Shown: positions 12,333 to 25,402, numbered from the stretch's first letter. The stretch: DNA of 64,000 nt from Maratus speciosus (GCA_963932465.1 OZ010790.1:350883087-350947086); one strand, 5' to 3'. Numbers and translations are program-made. Notes: generated by a model from the sequence alone, not told the origin.

Positions 12333-15114
12333 TATATATATATATATATATATATTATTTCAAAAGTAATGAAAAATTACCGCATGAATGGCGCTATAGC
12401 AGCACATGTCAAATGCAATAAAACATACTTCACCATTTCAAAATGCGAAAACACCATAACTCCAAAAGGAAGGTGTATATCTGCTAATTTTTTTTAACTA
12501 TAAAATACTTAAAAAAACAGGAAAGACAGGTAAAAAACAAAAACAGTCTGTTCTTCTTCAGTGGGAGGACAGACAAAAAACTAAATCCACCGCCACTTTT
12601 AAAATTTGCAGGTTTCTGAACACACGTCTATCCCGCATTCAATACTGAAAAACTATTGTCATTTCATTATCCAAATTCCATAAAAAACTCAAATTAAAAC
12701 AAAAAAGCATAATATTAACAATACAAAAATTATCATACATAAACAAAAATGCTTTAATAAAAAAGCCTTTTATAAAAATACTTAAAAATTGCCATTAAAA
12801 TAAAACAAAAGAAATTAACTTGACATGCATGAATGCAGAAGAAACGTGCGCCCCCCCCCCCCCCCAAACCTGCAAAATAAAATTTCTCAAAACATGAAAA
12901 ACAGTAATACCTGTATAATGTTCCTCACCCGACAACAATAAACAAATAATTTTTCTTTCGAAGCCATTGTCAAATACTAGAGTTCCAAGTCTGCAACTTT
13001 CCGTCGTTTCAATTCATCAATACACACCCGTTCTTTTAGCAAGACTTTAGGATGCATACGCCATATAGAAAGTTCTGGAAGGCTGCAATCACATGTTCAT
13101 GCCGCTAGTCCACATCGTCGCCATTCACTTTTTAAAAATGTCTTTAAATAATATTTCAAACACTTTATAGGGTAGTTGTTATTGTAAAAAAAATTAGCCA
13201 ATAACTTAAAAATATGTTTATAAAAATTATTATCTCTGCTACAAATTTTATTGAAGCGTATTAATTGATTAATTATAATATTTATGTAATTTTTTTATGC
13301 AAATTAGAAAACCAATGTGACATGCTTCTAGTAAAAAATTGAAAACTATTTCTGTTATCATACAAATCTAAAATCAATTTATTATCAATAATTTCAAATA
13401 AAATATCCAAAAATTCTGCATTATAATCATCACGGTTTGCTCTATTCAACTTAAAAAAATTTGGATATATAATATCATAATCATTAGAAAAATCAAAATT
13501 AAAAATCAAAATATCATCAATATACCTAAAGACCTTTAAAGATTTATTATATTTTATAGTATACTTAAATTCATAATAAAACAAAAATAAATTTGCTGCT
13601 GTACTAGAATAGTTTGTCCCCATCCCTATACCACAAATCTGATTAAAGGTATTATTGTTAAAAGTTACATAATTATTATAAAAACAGAAATGACATAAAC
13701 TTAAAAATAAATCTCTATTAATATTTAATTCATCATTTATACTAAAAACATCAAAAATATTCATTAAAACATTATAAAGAAAATCAATAGGTATATTGGT
13801 GAACAGATTTTCACAGTCGAATACCTGCATTTTCAGAGGAGTCAAAGGCAATTTGTCCAGAATTTCAATACTATTATCAATTGACCAGAAATAACTATAC
13901 TTCTTAAATTTATACTTTAAAAAATCATATATCTTTTTTAATAAATTCTGTAAACCAATATTAAAATTTTTATTAACGCTTTTAGAAGTACTACAAATAA
14001 ATCTAAACTTAATCGGATCTTTATGAAATTTAGGCGTTAAGAAAATAAATGGCAAACAGTGATGATTAGAAACATCAAAATTATAAGAAAACATACTTTT
14101 AACTTTCTTTTTATATGCAAAAATTTTTTTAACAACAGGGTTTTTGTCAATATTAACTTTTGAATAAAAATTTTCATTACCTAATTCATCCTCTATTTTA
14201 TCAATATAAAACTTCTTGCATGTTATTGCATAATTATTAGCTGCTTTGTACACAGGAATTATAACAAAATTATTCTGTAAACTTTCAATAAATTTTACAT
14301 CTTCATCTTTAAAACTTTGATATTCATACTTATCAGAATTTAAATAATCTTTTAAAAAATTATTGAAATGCCCCAAAATTTGAGACTTCCATTCAAAAAT
14401 GCCTCTAAAGGCATACTAAATTTATAACTATATTTCTTTATAAAATTATTGACATTACCCTTAAAAATCTTTAGTACTTTATTGCTGCTAATTTTACTAT
14501 TAATTCTAAATTTTGTACCAAAATTCATTAAATATTTTACATTTTTATTCTTGATTATATTAAGATTACCTGTAATTATATGACCATGATATTTATCTAT
14601 AAAATCTTTAAATGCCCTATTATTACAACAACAAGTTAAATCTGTATTAGCATTTGAAAAAGCTATTTGTCTATAATTGAAAATCTTAGTACTTAATGGT
14701 TTAGGATAATTATATGCAACTGAAATAATACATTCCTTAAGAGGAAAAAGGTCGTAAATATGTTCACATATTGCATTTAAATTCAAATTATCAAAAGATT
14801 TTTCTTGAAATTTTATATTAAAATAAATGACTTCTTTATTAACTTCATCTCTATTTAATAACTTAAAATTAATTAAATCATATAATAAATCTTTAAACTG
14901 TAAATTTTTAAATTTAAAATCATCCAAACATTTTTTAATTTTCTTAAGCACATTAATCTTTAATTTAAAAACCTCCATTTTAACATTTTTAACACTATAA
15001 TTTTTATCAAAAACAAATTCCAAATCTTTAATCCATATATTAGGAATTATATGATTAATAACTTTATTATATTTACGAGACCCCCTCTTTCCTCTTTTTA
15101 TAACAACTGTATCA
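12333..15114 (-). mobile_element. Penelope-like element copy 1 (PLE-1), 5'-truncated
   Basis: Minus-strand retroelement made of a reverse transcriptase relic (about 13,110-15,114) and a 3' non-coding region (12,357-13,109) that ends on a TA microsatellite (12,333-12,356). The fragment at 59,060-60,312 shares the coding region and loosely the 3' region, and also abuts a TA microsatellite. At 15,114 the element is cut by a Helitron-like 5' terminus, so its N-terminal part is missing. I looked for the missing part beyond the Helitron and did not find it. A poly-C run (about 12,850-12,865) lies in the 3' region. Confidence 0.8.
13110..15114 (-). pseudogene. PLE-1 reverse transcriptase, frameshifted
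   Basis: Two overlapping minus-strand frames (15,137-14,352 and 14,376-13,282) plus a continuation to about 13,110 form one protein. The upstream frame has a linker with a cysteine cluster (TDLTCCCNN) followed by KYHGHIITGNLNII. The second frame, numbered in its own 364 residues, has IPVYKAANNYAI (41-52), where the usual Asp of the PLE DKxxxN-type motif is Tyr. It also has TPKFHKDP (114-121), RFICSTSKS (125-133), motif A VFDCENLFTNIP (Asp187), motif B GIGMGTN (249-255), motif C RYIDDIL (YIDD at 285-288) and LYDNRNSF (338-345). The catalytic Asp187 and the DD pair are intact, so decay is modest: one frameshift near 14,360, another near 13,285, and loss of the N-terminus. The first residues of the upstream open frame (15,115-15,137) belong to the neighbouring Helitron. 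No GIY-YIG domain is visible downstream. This and the CxC-type cluster fit PLEs with an N-terminal endonuclease (Naiad type), which is inference. Confidence 0.9.
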
Positions 15115-15300
15115 TCTATTATATATATATAATCCAAAAGGAAATTTCGTTCCGAACGCCGAGATTTCGAGTTCTACCGCATGGATTTTGACGGAACTTA
15201 TACCGTTAGATAGGTATCATTTCAGGGAAGGTTTTAAGCTATAACACATCATTCTACCTAGATTAGTTATAGAATTATTACGGAAAATTCTTTTATATTG
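15115..15300 (+). mobile_element. Helitron-like 5' terminus, copy a
   Basis: Starts with TCTATTATATATATATAA after an A, the usual Helitron 5' style. It continues through GGAAATTTCGTTCCGAACGC, GAGATTTCGAGTTCTAC, GGAACTTATACCGTTAGATA and GGGAAGGTTTTAAGCTATAA. About 155 bases are nearly identical to 15,763-15,932 and more distantly match 18,546 and 51,892. The 3' end is not located; a strong hairpin (AGGGGCCC GCGTA GGGCCCCT, 15,446-15,466) could belong to it but no CTRR end follows at the usual distance. Confidence 0.55.
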
Positions 15301-15762
15301 AACTTTGTAACTTCATATTTCCTTAAATATCTGGGCTCCTATTGGTCGTAGAGCTAAGATCTCGCGCCAAAAGTAGCTCCGAAGCACCCAAGCAAACTTT
15401 TCCCCGCGATTATTTTGCCGTCTTCCGATTTCCTCTAACTCTATTAGGGGCCCGCGTAGGGCCCCTTTAAAATATTTTTCGTAGTAATTTCAGCAATTAT
15501 CTTAAATTATTGGTTAAGACCGCCACCCTTCCGATTCATGTATCTACGGAAAGGTTGCATGAAGGAGTTTCGTTCAGATACGCTTTCGTTGAGAATAGAG
15601 TGCGCTCCCTGGTGGTGGAATGTGGAACTAACATAACGCGATATTGTTAAAATTAGGAAATCTAACAATGCGATCTGTTTTAAACTTTGAGATAGTTCAT
15701 AACACATAATTTTTTATCTATTCTATTCTATGTATATATAAAATCTATTATCTATTCTATTA

Positions 15763-15932
15763 TCTATTATATATATAAAATCCAAACGGAAATTTCGTTC
15801 CGAACGCCTAGATTTCGAGTTCTACTGCATGGATTTTTACGGAACTTATACCGTTAGATAGGTATTGTTTCAGGGAAGGTTTTAAGCTATAACACATTAT
15901 TCTACCTATATTAGTTTTAGAATTATGACGGA
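15763..15932 (+). mobile_element. Helitron-like 5' terminus, copy b
   Basis: Begins TCTATTATATATATAAAATCC after an A and repeats the terminal block of copy a, 648 bases downstream in the same orientation. Similarity stops near ACGGAAAATTCTG. The two copies may be tandem insertions of one family. No 3' end found. Confidence 0.55.
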
Positions 15933-18545
15933 AAATTCTGTTATTTTGGGCGATAAGGTTACCATTTTATTTCTTGGCGAAATTCATCGTTGATAAAAAA
16001 AAAATTGAAACGGCTATTAAACCTCGAAAAATAAAAGAAAAACTGTTACTAATTTTATTTAAATGAAAAAAAAGGAAAAAAAGAAAAAGAAAATCCGTTT
16101 CAATGAGTGATAATATTAAAAAACGGAAACATTTAATCAAAACCTGAAAGAAATATTTGTAATGCTTAAAAATTAATTTAATAAGAAATATTACACTTGA
16201 TACGCAATATTTGGCTCTTTATCGCTTGCGTTAGATATGGAAACGAATCAGAAAATTTGATTAGATGAAATTTTAACGACATTTTCTTTCTGTTCTGCTC
16301 TTTTCTTTTTTCTTTTATATCTAATTGTCCCATCACGTGACTTAAAGAAGAAACAAGCAGATGTAATTGTGAGTCACATGTGTAATTACTATTTGTTTCT
16401 TTACAATTTTTTATTTTTCTTTTGTCGCCAAACGATGTGATTTTAAGCCAAAAATGCATAAGCGTGACATTAGCTTGAGGATGTTCTCACAAATGGTGTT
16501 TTTTTAGGTGAAAGAGATCATTTTTTGGGTACATTTTCATATTCAATTGTAACTTATATAGATATCAGTTCTTATTTAAAAAATGGAATCGAATGCTTAA
16601 ATTTCAGTGTGAATCTCTGCCACACATACATATTGTAAAATAATTTCATACTTTTTAAAATGTTTTTCGCCGTAATTCCGAAAGCATGTGATATTTATAA
16701 ACTCGAACTCAGATCAACGAATATTACCCATTTTATATAAGCAAATATTATCTATTGTTTATTTCATTTTTTCTCAAGTCATATCGCCAATTTCATTTAT
16801 AGGAAAATTCACAGATTCGAAATCTAGGAAATAAAGATAATTTTTAAGGAAATTTATGTTTTAATACGTTATTACTATGGAAAAATTCAACATTTTGAAA
16901 AAAAAAAAATTACAAGTCTTTTGTAATTCGTCATTTCTTCTTCGTCTTTCTTCGTACTTTCTCCTCTGTTATGTAATATTTCAAATGATATTGGACTAAT
17001 TTTCGATCATCGATTCACCGCAAAATCGCATATCTAATATAGTATATAAAATAAAGTCTGGATTAGGGGACTAATTAACGCACAGCGCAAACTACTGAAC
17101 CTAAAATCTTGAAAATCTTGGTAAAAATACTTCTTATGACATAAACTTCTGCTAAGAAAGGATTTTCTAAAGTGTCACCCCTAATGGTTTTTGCACGGGG
17201 AGGGGAAAAAAATCGAATATCAAAATTATGCGTCAAATGATAGCATATTTTAATGTAGTTTTGAATGCTGAATCGAATGCTACCAAATAAATGTTTATAA
17301 GTCCAACAGTTCATGACACATTTCATATTTTTCTAATTTGGCGGTGTCTTTGGCATCTAAACCTCAAAATATCTATCATTACATCCGTTACTCTAGCAAC
17401 GGAAAAAATTCAAATCAACCCTTTTGGCTAAAAAATAAAAACTGCTCTATGAGTTTGAAATAAAAGTGCAAGCATCTTAATTAAAAAAAAAAAAAAAAAT
17501 AGTGATTTTATGTAAAATAAAAGGGAAAAAATTACTGAGAATTTAGCGTTATAAAACAAAAATGGAAAAGGTACTACTTAGATATTCCGTCGACCAAAAA
17601 TCTATCGTCAAACTATAAGATTAAATGCCAATAATGGTTGATCGTAAATATCAAATTCACTTGACTTTCAACAAACTACACGTGTTTACGTCATCAAGTG
17701 ATTTTAATTTCGACGTTTTTTTGTATTTTTATTAATTTTATACTAATTTATTTGTTATTTCGTTATTTAAAATAAAGATTATGTCAATTTATATAATTTG
17801 GCAAATGGTTTGGCGATTTATATAATTTGGCGAAATTGGTCGACGGGATAACAAGTAGTACCAATGAAAATATTTAAGTATGAAAGCAATGTTTGTAACG
17901 ACTTAAAAATTATTTTCATATATATCAACTCGGTTTATGGCGTCAGATGCCGTCATCCGAAGAATCTACAAGAGTCTTTTTCCATTTTTTCCGGTCATAG
18001 GTTCCTCATTGAAAGAAACTGGAATTGGAATAATATTGTGCGATTTATAAATTGCTCCTCGATAAGAAGAAAAAATGGGTACATTTATAACAACCGTGCG
18101 CACATCTCGCTGATAGCATTTTTAAAATTCCAAGTAGCAATAGTTACATTTTGCGTACGTAAATTAAAAATATTTTTTTGCTTTTAATTATGGCATTATT
18201 TTTTGTTATTGTTTATCTTTTCAGTTTTTTAAATGAAATTAGTATAAGGCATGCATTTTAAATTAAATGAGTGAAAGATTTGTGTTTTAAATGAAAATAA
18301 TAAAATAAGAATATGCTATGAAAACAATCTTTATTGATTTATTACCTGCGCCCGGGTGACATAAAAGTATCACAAAAGCCACATATTCACTTTTCATTGA
18401 GTAGTTGCTCATGAGAATTCAAGTTAACCTTCCGTAATCAGATACATCACATATTGGTGTATTAGCTTTAATGTTGAAAGCATCGTTTTTGTTTGAAGCG
18501 AAAACTTTACTATGAATTCTATTACACAAAATCGCATCATCATCA
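15933..18545. other. AT-rich DNA without recognised feature
   Basis: Open frames at 16,178-16,459, 17,075-17,326 and 17,864-18,187 have no recognisable motifs and no supporting context. Part of this stretch may be the undetected body of the Helitron-like element that begins at 15,763. Confidence 0.4.
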
Positions 18546-19113
18546 TCTACTATATATTTACAACGGAAATTTGTATTTCATTCCGATTGTTTATAATACT
18601 TTCGTAGGATATACCACAATTAGTTAGGTAATAATCTTGGAAAGGTTTTAGTGTATACATATTGTTCAAGGGTACTTAGTTATAGAGCAACAGTAAAAGT
18701 TCAAAAATTAAGTGAACCTGATTATGAAAGTTTAGCCTTTTTAAAAAAATCTACAGAACATATTTTGTTACAAGTGACCCTGTTGCGTGACTTTTAGGAA
18801 TGGTGTTAGTATATACGATTTCATTATATGTTGATTAGTTACAGAGGTATTAATTCCTGTTGTCATAACGGTCTCATTACCCGACCATAAGTGCGCTGTT
18901 TATAATCAACTAAAACAATTACTTCTTAATTGCTAAATTTTGTCCAACGCTTAAGATAACATTATATCGCAATGGCGTTCGCATCGTTTTCAGTAATGTA
19001 CAAGGTCAAGCTGAAGATCCATATTGTTTAAAATACAAGTTCAAATTCACCATTTAGTTTAATCCAAGGTTCATTTGGAAATATTGACCAGCGCAGCGGG
19101 CATAGCCTGCTAG
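18546..19113 (+). mobile_element. Short non-autonomous Helitron, complete
   Basis: A 568-base element. It begins TCTACTATATATTTACAACGG, a diverged form of the 5' ends at 15,115 and 15,763, with GGAAATTT, CATTCCGA, GTTAGGTAAT and GGAAAGGTTTTAG in the same order. It ends GCAGCGGGCATAGCCTGCTAG, where AGCGGGC and GCCTGCT form a 7-bp stem with one G-T pair, closing on CTAG. The base before the start is A and the base after the end is T, the standard Helitron insertion between A and T without target duplication. There is no coding capacity, so it would depend on another element's Rep-Hel protein. Confidence 0.75.
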
Positions 19114-19179
19114 TTAAAATTATAAAATAAATCATATACATTTCTAACCTTCAGTAAATTAACTTTATTAACCAATGTA

Positions 19180-19307
19180 TTTATAATATATATATATTAT
19201 TTATAATATATATAATATAATTTATAATATATATATATATTATAAATTCAAAATAATATAAAATGTATATAATATAAAATGCGTATAATATAAAATGGCG
19301 GAAAAGA

Positions 19308-19343
<36 letters not shown>

Positions 19344-19905
19344 TTACGCACCCTATTGAGTGGTATATCTTTGGATAGATCTTTCAAAATGAAGACGATG
19401 TTTCATTGACTATTTTACAGTCAGAAGCCCCGTTTAAATATTACACAACCCGGAAGTTGTGTAGGTAGGATGCCTAGCTTTACTGCAACTCTAACCTTCA
19501 TAGACATCGATAGGCCTCATGAAAACAGTGTTTATAGATAGGAACTAACAAACACAACTTAAAAGCCACCAGTACAATTAATTAAATGAAAAAAATAGGT
19601 AAATAATATAAAAATAGTTTCACATTGAAGAGAAATAATTAATTAGTTCGCTTTTTACGCAGTCGGGTTTTTTTTATTTTTTTAATTTAATTTGTACTTG
19701 TTTATTACAGAGTGATGTGTTATTTTTTCTTAAGCAGTGTAATCAACAAAAATACAAGAATGTTCTTCGTTAAAATCCCTATCACTACTAAAATCTATTT
19801 TTGCTGTTTACTTAACATATGAAATCTAATTTAATGACAAAAAATACATTGATCACATTTGTAAAATATATGTGCTAAGCCTGTCGAAGGATAATATCAT
19901 TACAT
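19180..19905 (-). repeat. Dispersed repeat family R, long inverted copy with TA and poly-A tracts
   Basis: Read on the minus strand from 19,905 to about 19,290, this matches 41,225-41,800. Shared landmarks are AATGTGATCA, GATTTCATATG, AACATTCTTGTA, ACACTGCTTAAGAAAAA, CTGTAATAAACAAGTA, AACCCGACTGCG, GGTTAGAGTTGC, CACAACTTCCGGGTTGTGTA, CTGACTGTAAAATAGTCAATG and CATCGTCTTCATTTTGAAAG. A 33-base poly-A run (19,309-19,341) and TA-rich sequence (19,180-19,285) replace the final part of the family. The minus-strand open frame at 19,181-19,387 is this low-complexity tract, not a gene. Confidence 0.8.
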
Positions 19906-21737
19906 GCTTTGAAATTCCATAACAATGAATAAATAAATGTTTTCTTAGGGGATATATATTACATAGGAAGGCATCGCAAAGAAAAATATAATATTTGTAA
20001 AAGAAGAATGTTGTTTAATTTAAAAAAAAAATTAAAGAGATCTATTAATAACGATTGATCGTAATAAATTCATTTGAAATTTAGTCGAAAATATTTATAT
20101 ACCTGTTCCCACTTTTAGCTTTACAGTATATTTATAAAATCATACGCATTGCAATTTAATATAGGACAGAGTTATATATAATTATAATAATTAAGAAACT
20201 TACACTTATATATAATTCAAGTATTAAATAGAAAAAAAGATGAAAAATGTGTTTTAAAATAAATATAGAAACCTGAATATATTAAAATAACTTCATGTAA
20301 AAATATTTTACTTTTCTACGGTACAACAATAACTAATAAAAAAATTGTACATTTTATGTTTTGAAGTTTATTCAATCAGTTTAAATTACATGCTAAAAAT
20401 GAATAATAATTTATTCTTTCAAATACAATAAAAAATGTGTAAATTTGCATAATGTAGATTTCAGTAACATTTAGACATATTTTTTTTTCATTCAGTGCAA
20501 GATAAACAAGACTACTTCTTCATTTGCAGGTAAGATGATTATAAATATTTCTGACTTTTGAACGCTAAAGAATTTAGAAAAGCCATCCCACATCTTTAAC
20601 TCCCTTTTTTTCCCTAGTATATCATTCGCATTTAGTTCTACCTAATAAAGTAACTAACGATCCATGATTTAATTTAGCTACACGATAAAGAAAAAAAATC
20701 AGAAAATAAGTCGGCGCTTTGAGATCTTTCGTTAAGGCACACATAGCATTTAGTTAAATCTTAATAGTTTACATTTTCCCAAGGTACATGAATTATAAAA
20801 TCACCGTAATATAAAGCGAATTTAAAGACACATTAATGTACCATGTGTCTTTCGTACCATGATAAATTTGTATCATTAAGTTTTTATATTAATGTTTTTT
20901 TTTCGAGCAACAGAGGTAAGTATAGTTTATTTTTATAACTAATTAAGTTTCAACACTTATTTTGTTCATAGCAACACTATTTAGAAATTGCATGAAAATT
21001 TGCTTTTTTATTATTTAAACAGACACTCACATACGCACATTTATATACATATATATAGATAAATAGACAAAAATAATCACATTCATTTGCATAAATTTAA
21101 AAATTATTTAAATTCATTTTCTTTCTTTATCTTACCGCATCCTTTTGGAAACCATTTTCAGTAATGTAGTTACATCTTTAAAGACCGATACTATTTTTTA
21201 TATGCATTGACATGCGTAAAATACTTTTTTTTTCCTTTAAAAAATATGTTTTCTAATTTAGAACTTCGAGGACATTTCTAAAAAGAAATTAATTGCCATG
21301 ATTAAATATATAAAATTTTATAACTAAGAGAGTGCGAAATTCAATTTTATCGTATTAAATTAAAGAACTTTTGAGTTCCACAAATTCACTTGCGATTGAG
21401 CGGTAACATAATTTAACTTAATGTGATCAGGAGTACAGAAATAAAATTATAGCCCTCGCAGTCATTAAAATTTTAATTAAATTCGGGAAATTGCTTTTAC
21501 AATTAAATGTTGAGTTAAAGAAAATGACATTCTTTAATTTTTAAAGTCTATTAAAGAATAACCATCTATTGCCTTTAAAATGTCTGAGATTTTTTTTTCG
21601 GACTATGCTTTTCATGCTGCCTACAGCAATGCGTACATAATAATATTACCAAAGGAAATCAATTTTAATAATATTCAGGATGTTTGGAGGTGCTTAGTTT
21701 CCGACTTCGATCTTTTGGAATTTTGAAACTGCATTAA
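19906..21737. other. AT-rich DNA without recognised feature
   Basis: Nothing recognisable beyond a small hairpin (AAAGACACAT, short loop, ATGTGTCTTT) at about 20,824-20,853. Confidence 0.4.
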
Positions 21738-21955
21738 CCCTTTGAGGGGCAAAGTACTTCTGTTACTAAAATATTGAAATGTATGACTAACAGCAGGATT
21801 TACGAACAAATTAACGTGAAAATATCTAAAAGCTCTTCTTCATGTGCACTATAAATGCAAAATTTAATTCAAAAATTCTGGTATAATTGTATTATTGTGA
21901 CACTTTAAGGTTAAAACTAAGTGGTATATATTATATAAAGGTGCCTTTCAAGAGG
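21738..21955. mobile_element. TTAA-flanked MITE, family P copy 1 (218 bp)
   Basis: Flanked on both sides by TTAA (21,734-21,737 and 21,956-21,959). The left end is CCCTTTGAGGGGCAAA and the right end, reversed, is CCTCTTGAAAGGCACC. The interior matches family P copy 2 at 30,803-31,014 along its length (AGTACT..TGTTACTAAAA, TATTGAAATGTATGACTAACA, GGATTTACGAA; at the far end TTAAAACTAAGTGG). TTAA targets and CCC-starting ends are the signature of piggyBac-type mobility. The open frame at 21,887-22,093 overlaps its right end and is not a gene. Confidence 0.7.
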
Positions 21956-21959
21956 TTAA

Positions 21960-24900
21960 ATGATAATATTTCAATTAAGGATATACGTTACAGGATAAGG
22001 TTCTATAAACTGTCAGATGTTTTAGAAATGAAAACAATATACTTTTTTATCATTTTTATCATTTTTCCGCATCATACTTTTCCCGCTGTCTAAAGTAATG
22101 CCTATAAGTTGAAAAAAAAAATGTCCATTTGAATATTATTCAGGGTTCATATATTAGCTTCTTTTTAAGCATCATACTTTTGAAAATTTGAACCTGAAGT
22201 AATGAACAATCCTTCTGTGATCAAAGTTTTGCCCTTCATTTTGTTACCTATTTCTTAATTATCAGTATTCTGACAGAGAAATTTGGAGCGTTAAAATAAT
22301 ATGAAATATTATGCTTGATATAAAGAAAAATATGATTTGCACGATGTATTTATCCCCCACCAATGGCATGAAAACAAAAGATTTAGTAATAACTTATGAT
22401 TTATATGCATAAATATATTAAAAATAAAAATTTTGCAAATATTTAGACATGAGTACATACATTAGTATATATAATAAAAAACAAATATGTTAAACACCCG
22501 ATTCATATAAACTCAATAGGAAATAAAATGAAGCAAATATAGAAAAATCAATTGTTTTCTGGATGTTTGTGTTTTCTAATGCGCACAAACACACAAAATA
22601 CTTCAAAGTTTTAAATTTCAGTTTATGCATATTAAAACTAAAGAAATTTCATAAAATCCCCAAAATATATATTGTTCCATAATTTATAAATTTCTAAATT
22701 CAATTTCTTATATAAACAAGTCTTAAATGTTAGCATGTATTTTTAATATTATTACTTTCAGTTATGAACTATGATGAAAAGGCATAAAACTAAACTTGTC
22801 ACTTTAACTATACATAAAAATATTATATAATTCATAGTTAGTACATACATACAGATAAATCAAAGATGAAAAGAAGGGGACAAAGGGAAAATATTTTGAC
22901 TTCCAAAAGTAAGTAGTGATACAACTGGAGTAAAATGAAAAAAAAAAAAATACTTCAGTCTTAACATAAAAAAATATATGATTTTTATTCAACAGAGATA
23001 CAAAATTTGTTTACATTGTAATTGAATATTTTATGGTAAGCTACATTTTTCTAACATTATATTAAACTACAAATATCGTTCTACTGAATGGTATCAGAAA
23101 GGGGTTCATATTTTCGTTCTGTTAGCTGCCAGATCGAACATATAAACGTGGTGTCCCCACAAAAGTACACTGCTTTCTCCGGTCCAGATCAACTCAATAT
23201 TGTTGTCTAATATCGAAATGTAACTCTTCCATTGGCGGCTTTTTTAAAATTCGGGGGTTTATTTGTATTTAGTGCTCTAGTTCAGAATCCTCTTACCGGA
23301 GAGATTCTATTCTATTTTTTCAATAATTTACTACGAATATCTCAGCCAAGTTTCTTGAAATTATCATATGAAAATGATATTCTCAAAAATCACAATATGC
23401 AGCCTAACACTTTTCTCAAAATATATCCCATGCAATAATAACTAACTTTTTTTTTCGAATTTAAAAGGTTCTTTTTTTTTTTATTCCTGCATAAATTAGA
23501 ACAAACGTTATACCCAATAAACACCGATTTATTGGTCCATAGTTGCCAGTTTGTGGAAACGATTGGGAAACAGTTGTGTTGGTTATGGTAGGGTTCCGAA
23601 ATTGTAAGTACAGAAACCTGTTTGGAGTGTATTCTGAGCAACTAACGGCTGAAACATTGATGAGCTTTTGTTGGTAAATAGTATTTTAAGACGGGTATTT
23701 CTTTCTGCGGTTTAAAGTAAGATAACATTTAGCCAAACCTTTTGCCTACATTTACACAAACATTTTGTGATACTTGAGTAGCTATTGTTTGGAATTTTGA
23801 AAAATTGATTTGAAATATAATATGACTTTCTGTAATGTATTTTAAATATACAAAAAATTTACGAATTAGGGATAAATTAATTAGTTTACTCCAATGGTTC
23901 ATTACGCCAAGTAAAAATATCCAATGTACATTTTAAATTACTTTGCTCCACGACTTTATTTAGAGCAAAAGTAATCAAAATGATTTGGAAAAACACCTGT
24001 ATTACCAAGCCATTTTTTCTTTCCAAATATTGTATGGCTCGAATAAAAATTGTCTTATTTCTTCTTCCTGCACTTTGTAGAGACAGAAACGACATTTATT
24101 ATAGGCATTTTCTTACCCACAGGCATACAATATAAAAAGATCACTCCTACTAACATTGCCACAAATCATCATATAAAACTGTGACTAGTACCAATCCATT
24201 AGTAATAAGGTCTTTATTCCTTAATCCATTGGTAATGATTATTTTGTACTTACATTGTACATAGGAGATCGTATGCATACATTAATTGTAATTGTAGCAA
24301 ACTTTAAAGAAATCAGTACTAACATCCCAGTTTGATATCATATGAAAATTATTTTGATTTCTTTTCTATTTGTATTTTTTGCCAAATTTCACCATCGAAA
24401 ATACCAAATTAAATATACCAAATTAAAAAGAATTGAGTAAAACAGCTTAGAAATTTAGCAGGATTATATGTTGGAACTTCTCATGCGAAATTCATTTTTA
24501 ATCGTTTCAAAACCGATTGCGTTTCTGGCAGTTTTTTACGCATACTAATTTACTTGGCAGAATGATCTACAAATTTAGATTTGGAAATTTGAGGTATCTG
24601 GGAATCGATTTTTTTTTTTTAGAATTAATATGTTACGTTTTACATTTTTTTTTTCGAAAAATCATTTAAAAAAAAATCGAAAATATTATAAAATTTTAAA
24701 TTTTTTTCTAAAAATAATTTCAAAATAAAAAATGAACGAAAATATTAATATTTTTCTATGAATTTTTGAACGAATATAGTTTTATAGAATCTTTAAAAAG
24801 ACGAATTGAAAGATGCACTTCTTTCCGAAAAGTTACCTTTGAATTAGTTTTAAAAATTTATCCGCTTTTCCGTATGTTTTGCAACGATTAAAAATGAATG

Positions 24901-25402
24901 TATGTTTGACGTTATGAATGAAAGTTTAAAAAACTACAAAGCATGCAAAATTACTAAACTACTTGACCAAAAGACTTACCGTTTGGCATCCGAAAGTATT
25001 ACATACGGCATAATCCAAATATGATGTCAAAGTTAGCTGTTACTGTTAAAAAAATGACAGTTTATTACCATTTCCATTTTTTGACGATCCTATTATACAA
25101 GTGTAATTGTGGCTTTAATTGGTAGACGTTATTACTTATCGATTGGTACCAGGCATATTTTTAATGATGATTTGCAGCAGATTTGGTGCATGGCGATATC
25201 TTTTATTTTCCCGGACTAAATATACAGCATATTTTAAACTAATGCCCTATGGTTTAATTAAAAATGAAACGAAGTACCTAATGTTTATAAAACATAGTTT
25301 AATGAAGTAACAAAATTACGACTATTAACGAAATATGTTTTAATTATCACTTTTCTTCATTAGATGACTTTATTGAGTTAGAAATGATAAGTATATCTCG
25401 TA
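21960..25402. other. AT-rich DNA without recognised feature
   Basis: Several open frames of 60-85 codons are present (22,804-22,992; 23,232-23,438; 23,390-23,641; 23,886-24,095), none with a family pattern. A slightly GC-richer patch at about 23,080-23,300 was checked on both strands without result. Confidence 0.4.

Noticed and set aside
15446..15466. AGGGGCCC/GGGCCCCT hairpin as a transcription terminator
   Set aside because: The window is eukaryotic. It may be a Helitron subterminal hairpin, but no CTRR end follows at the expected distance.
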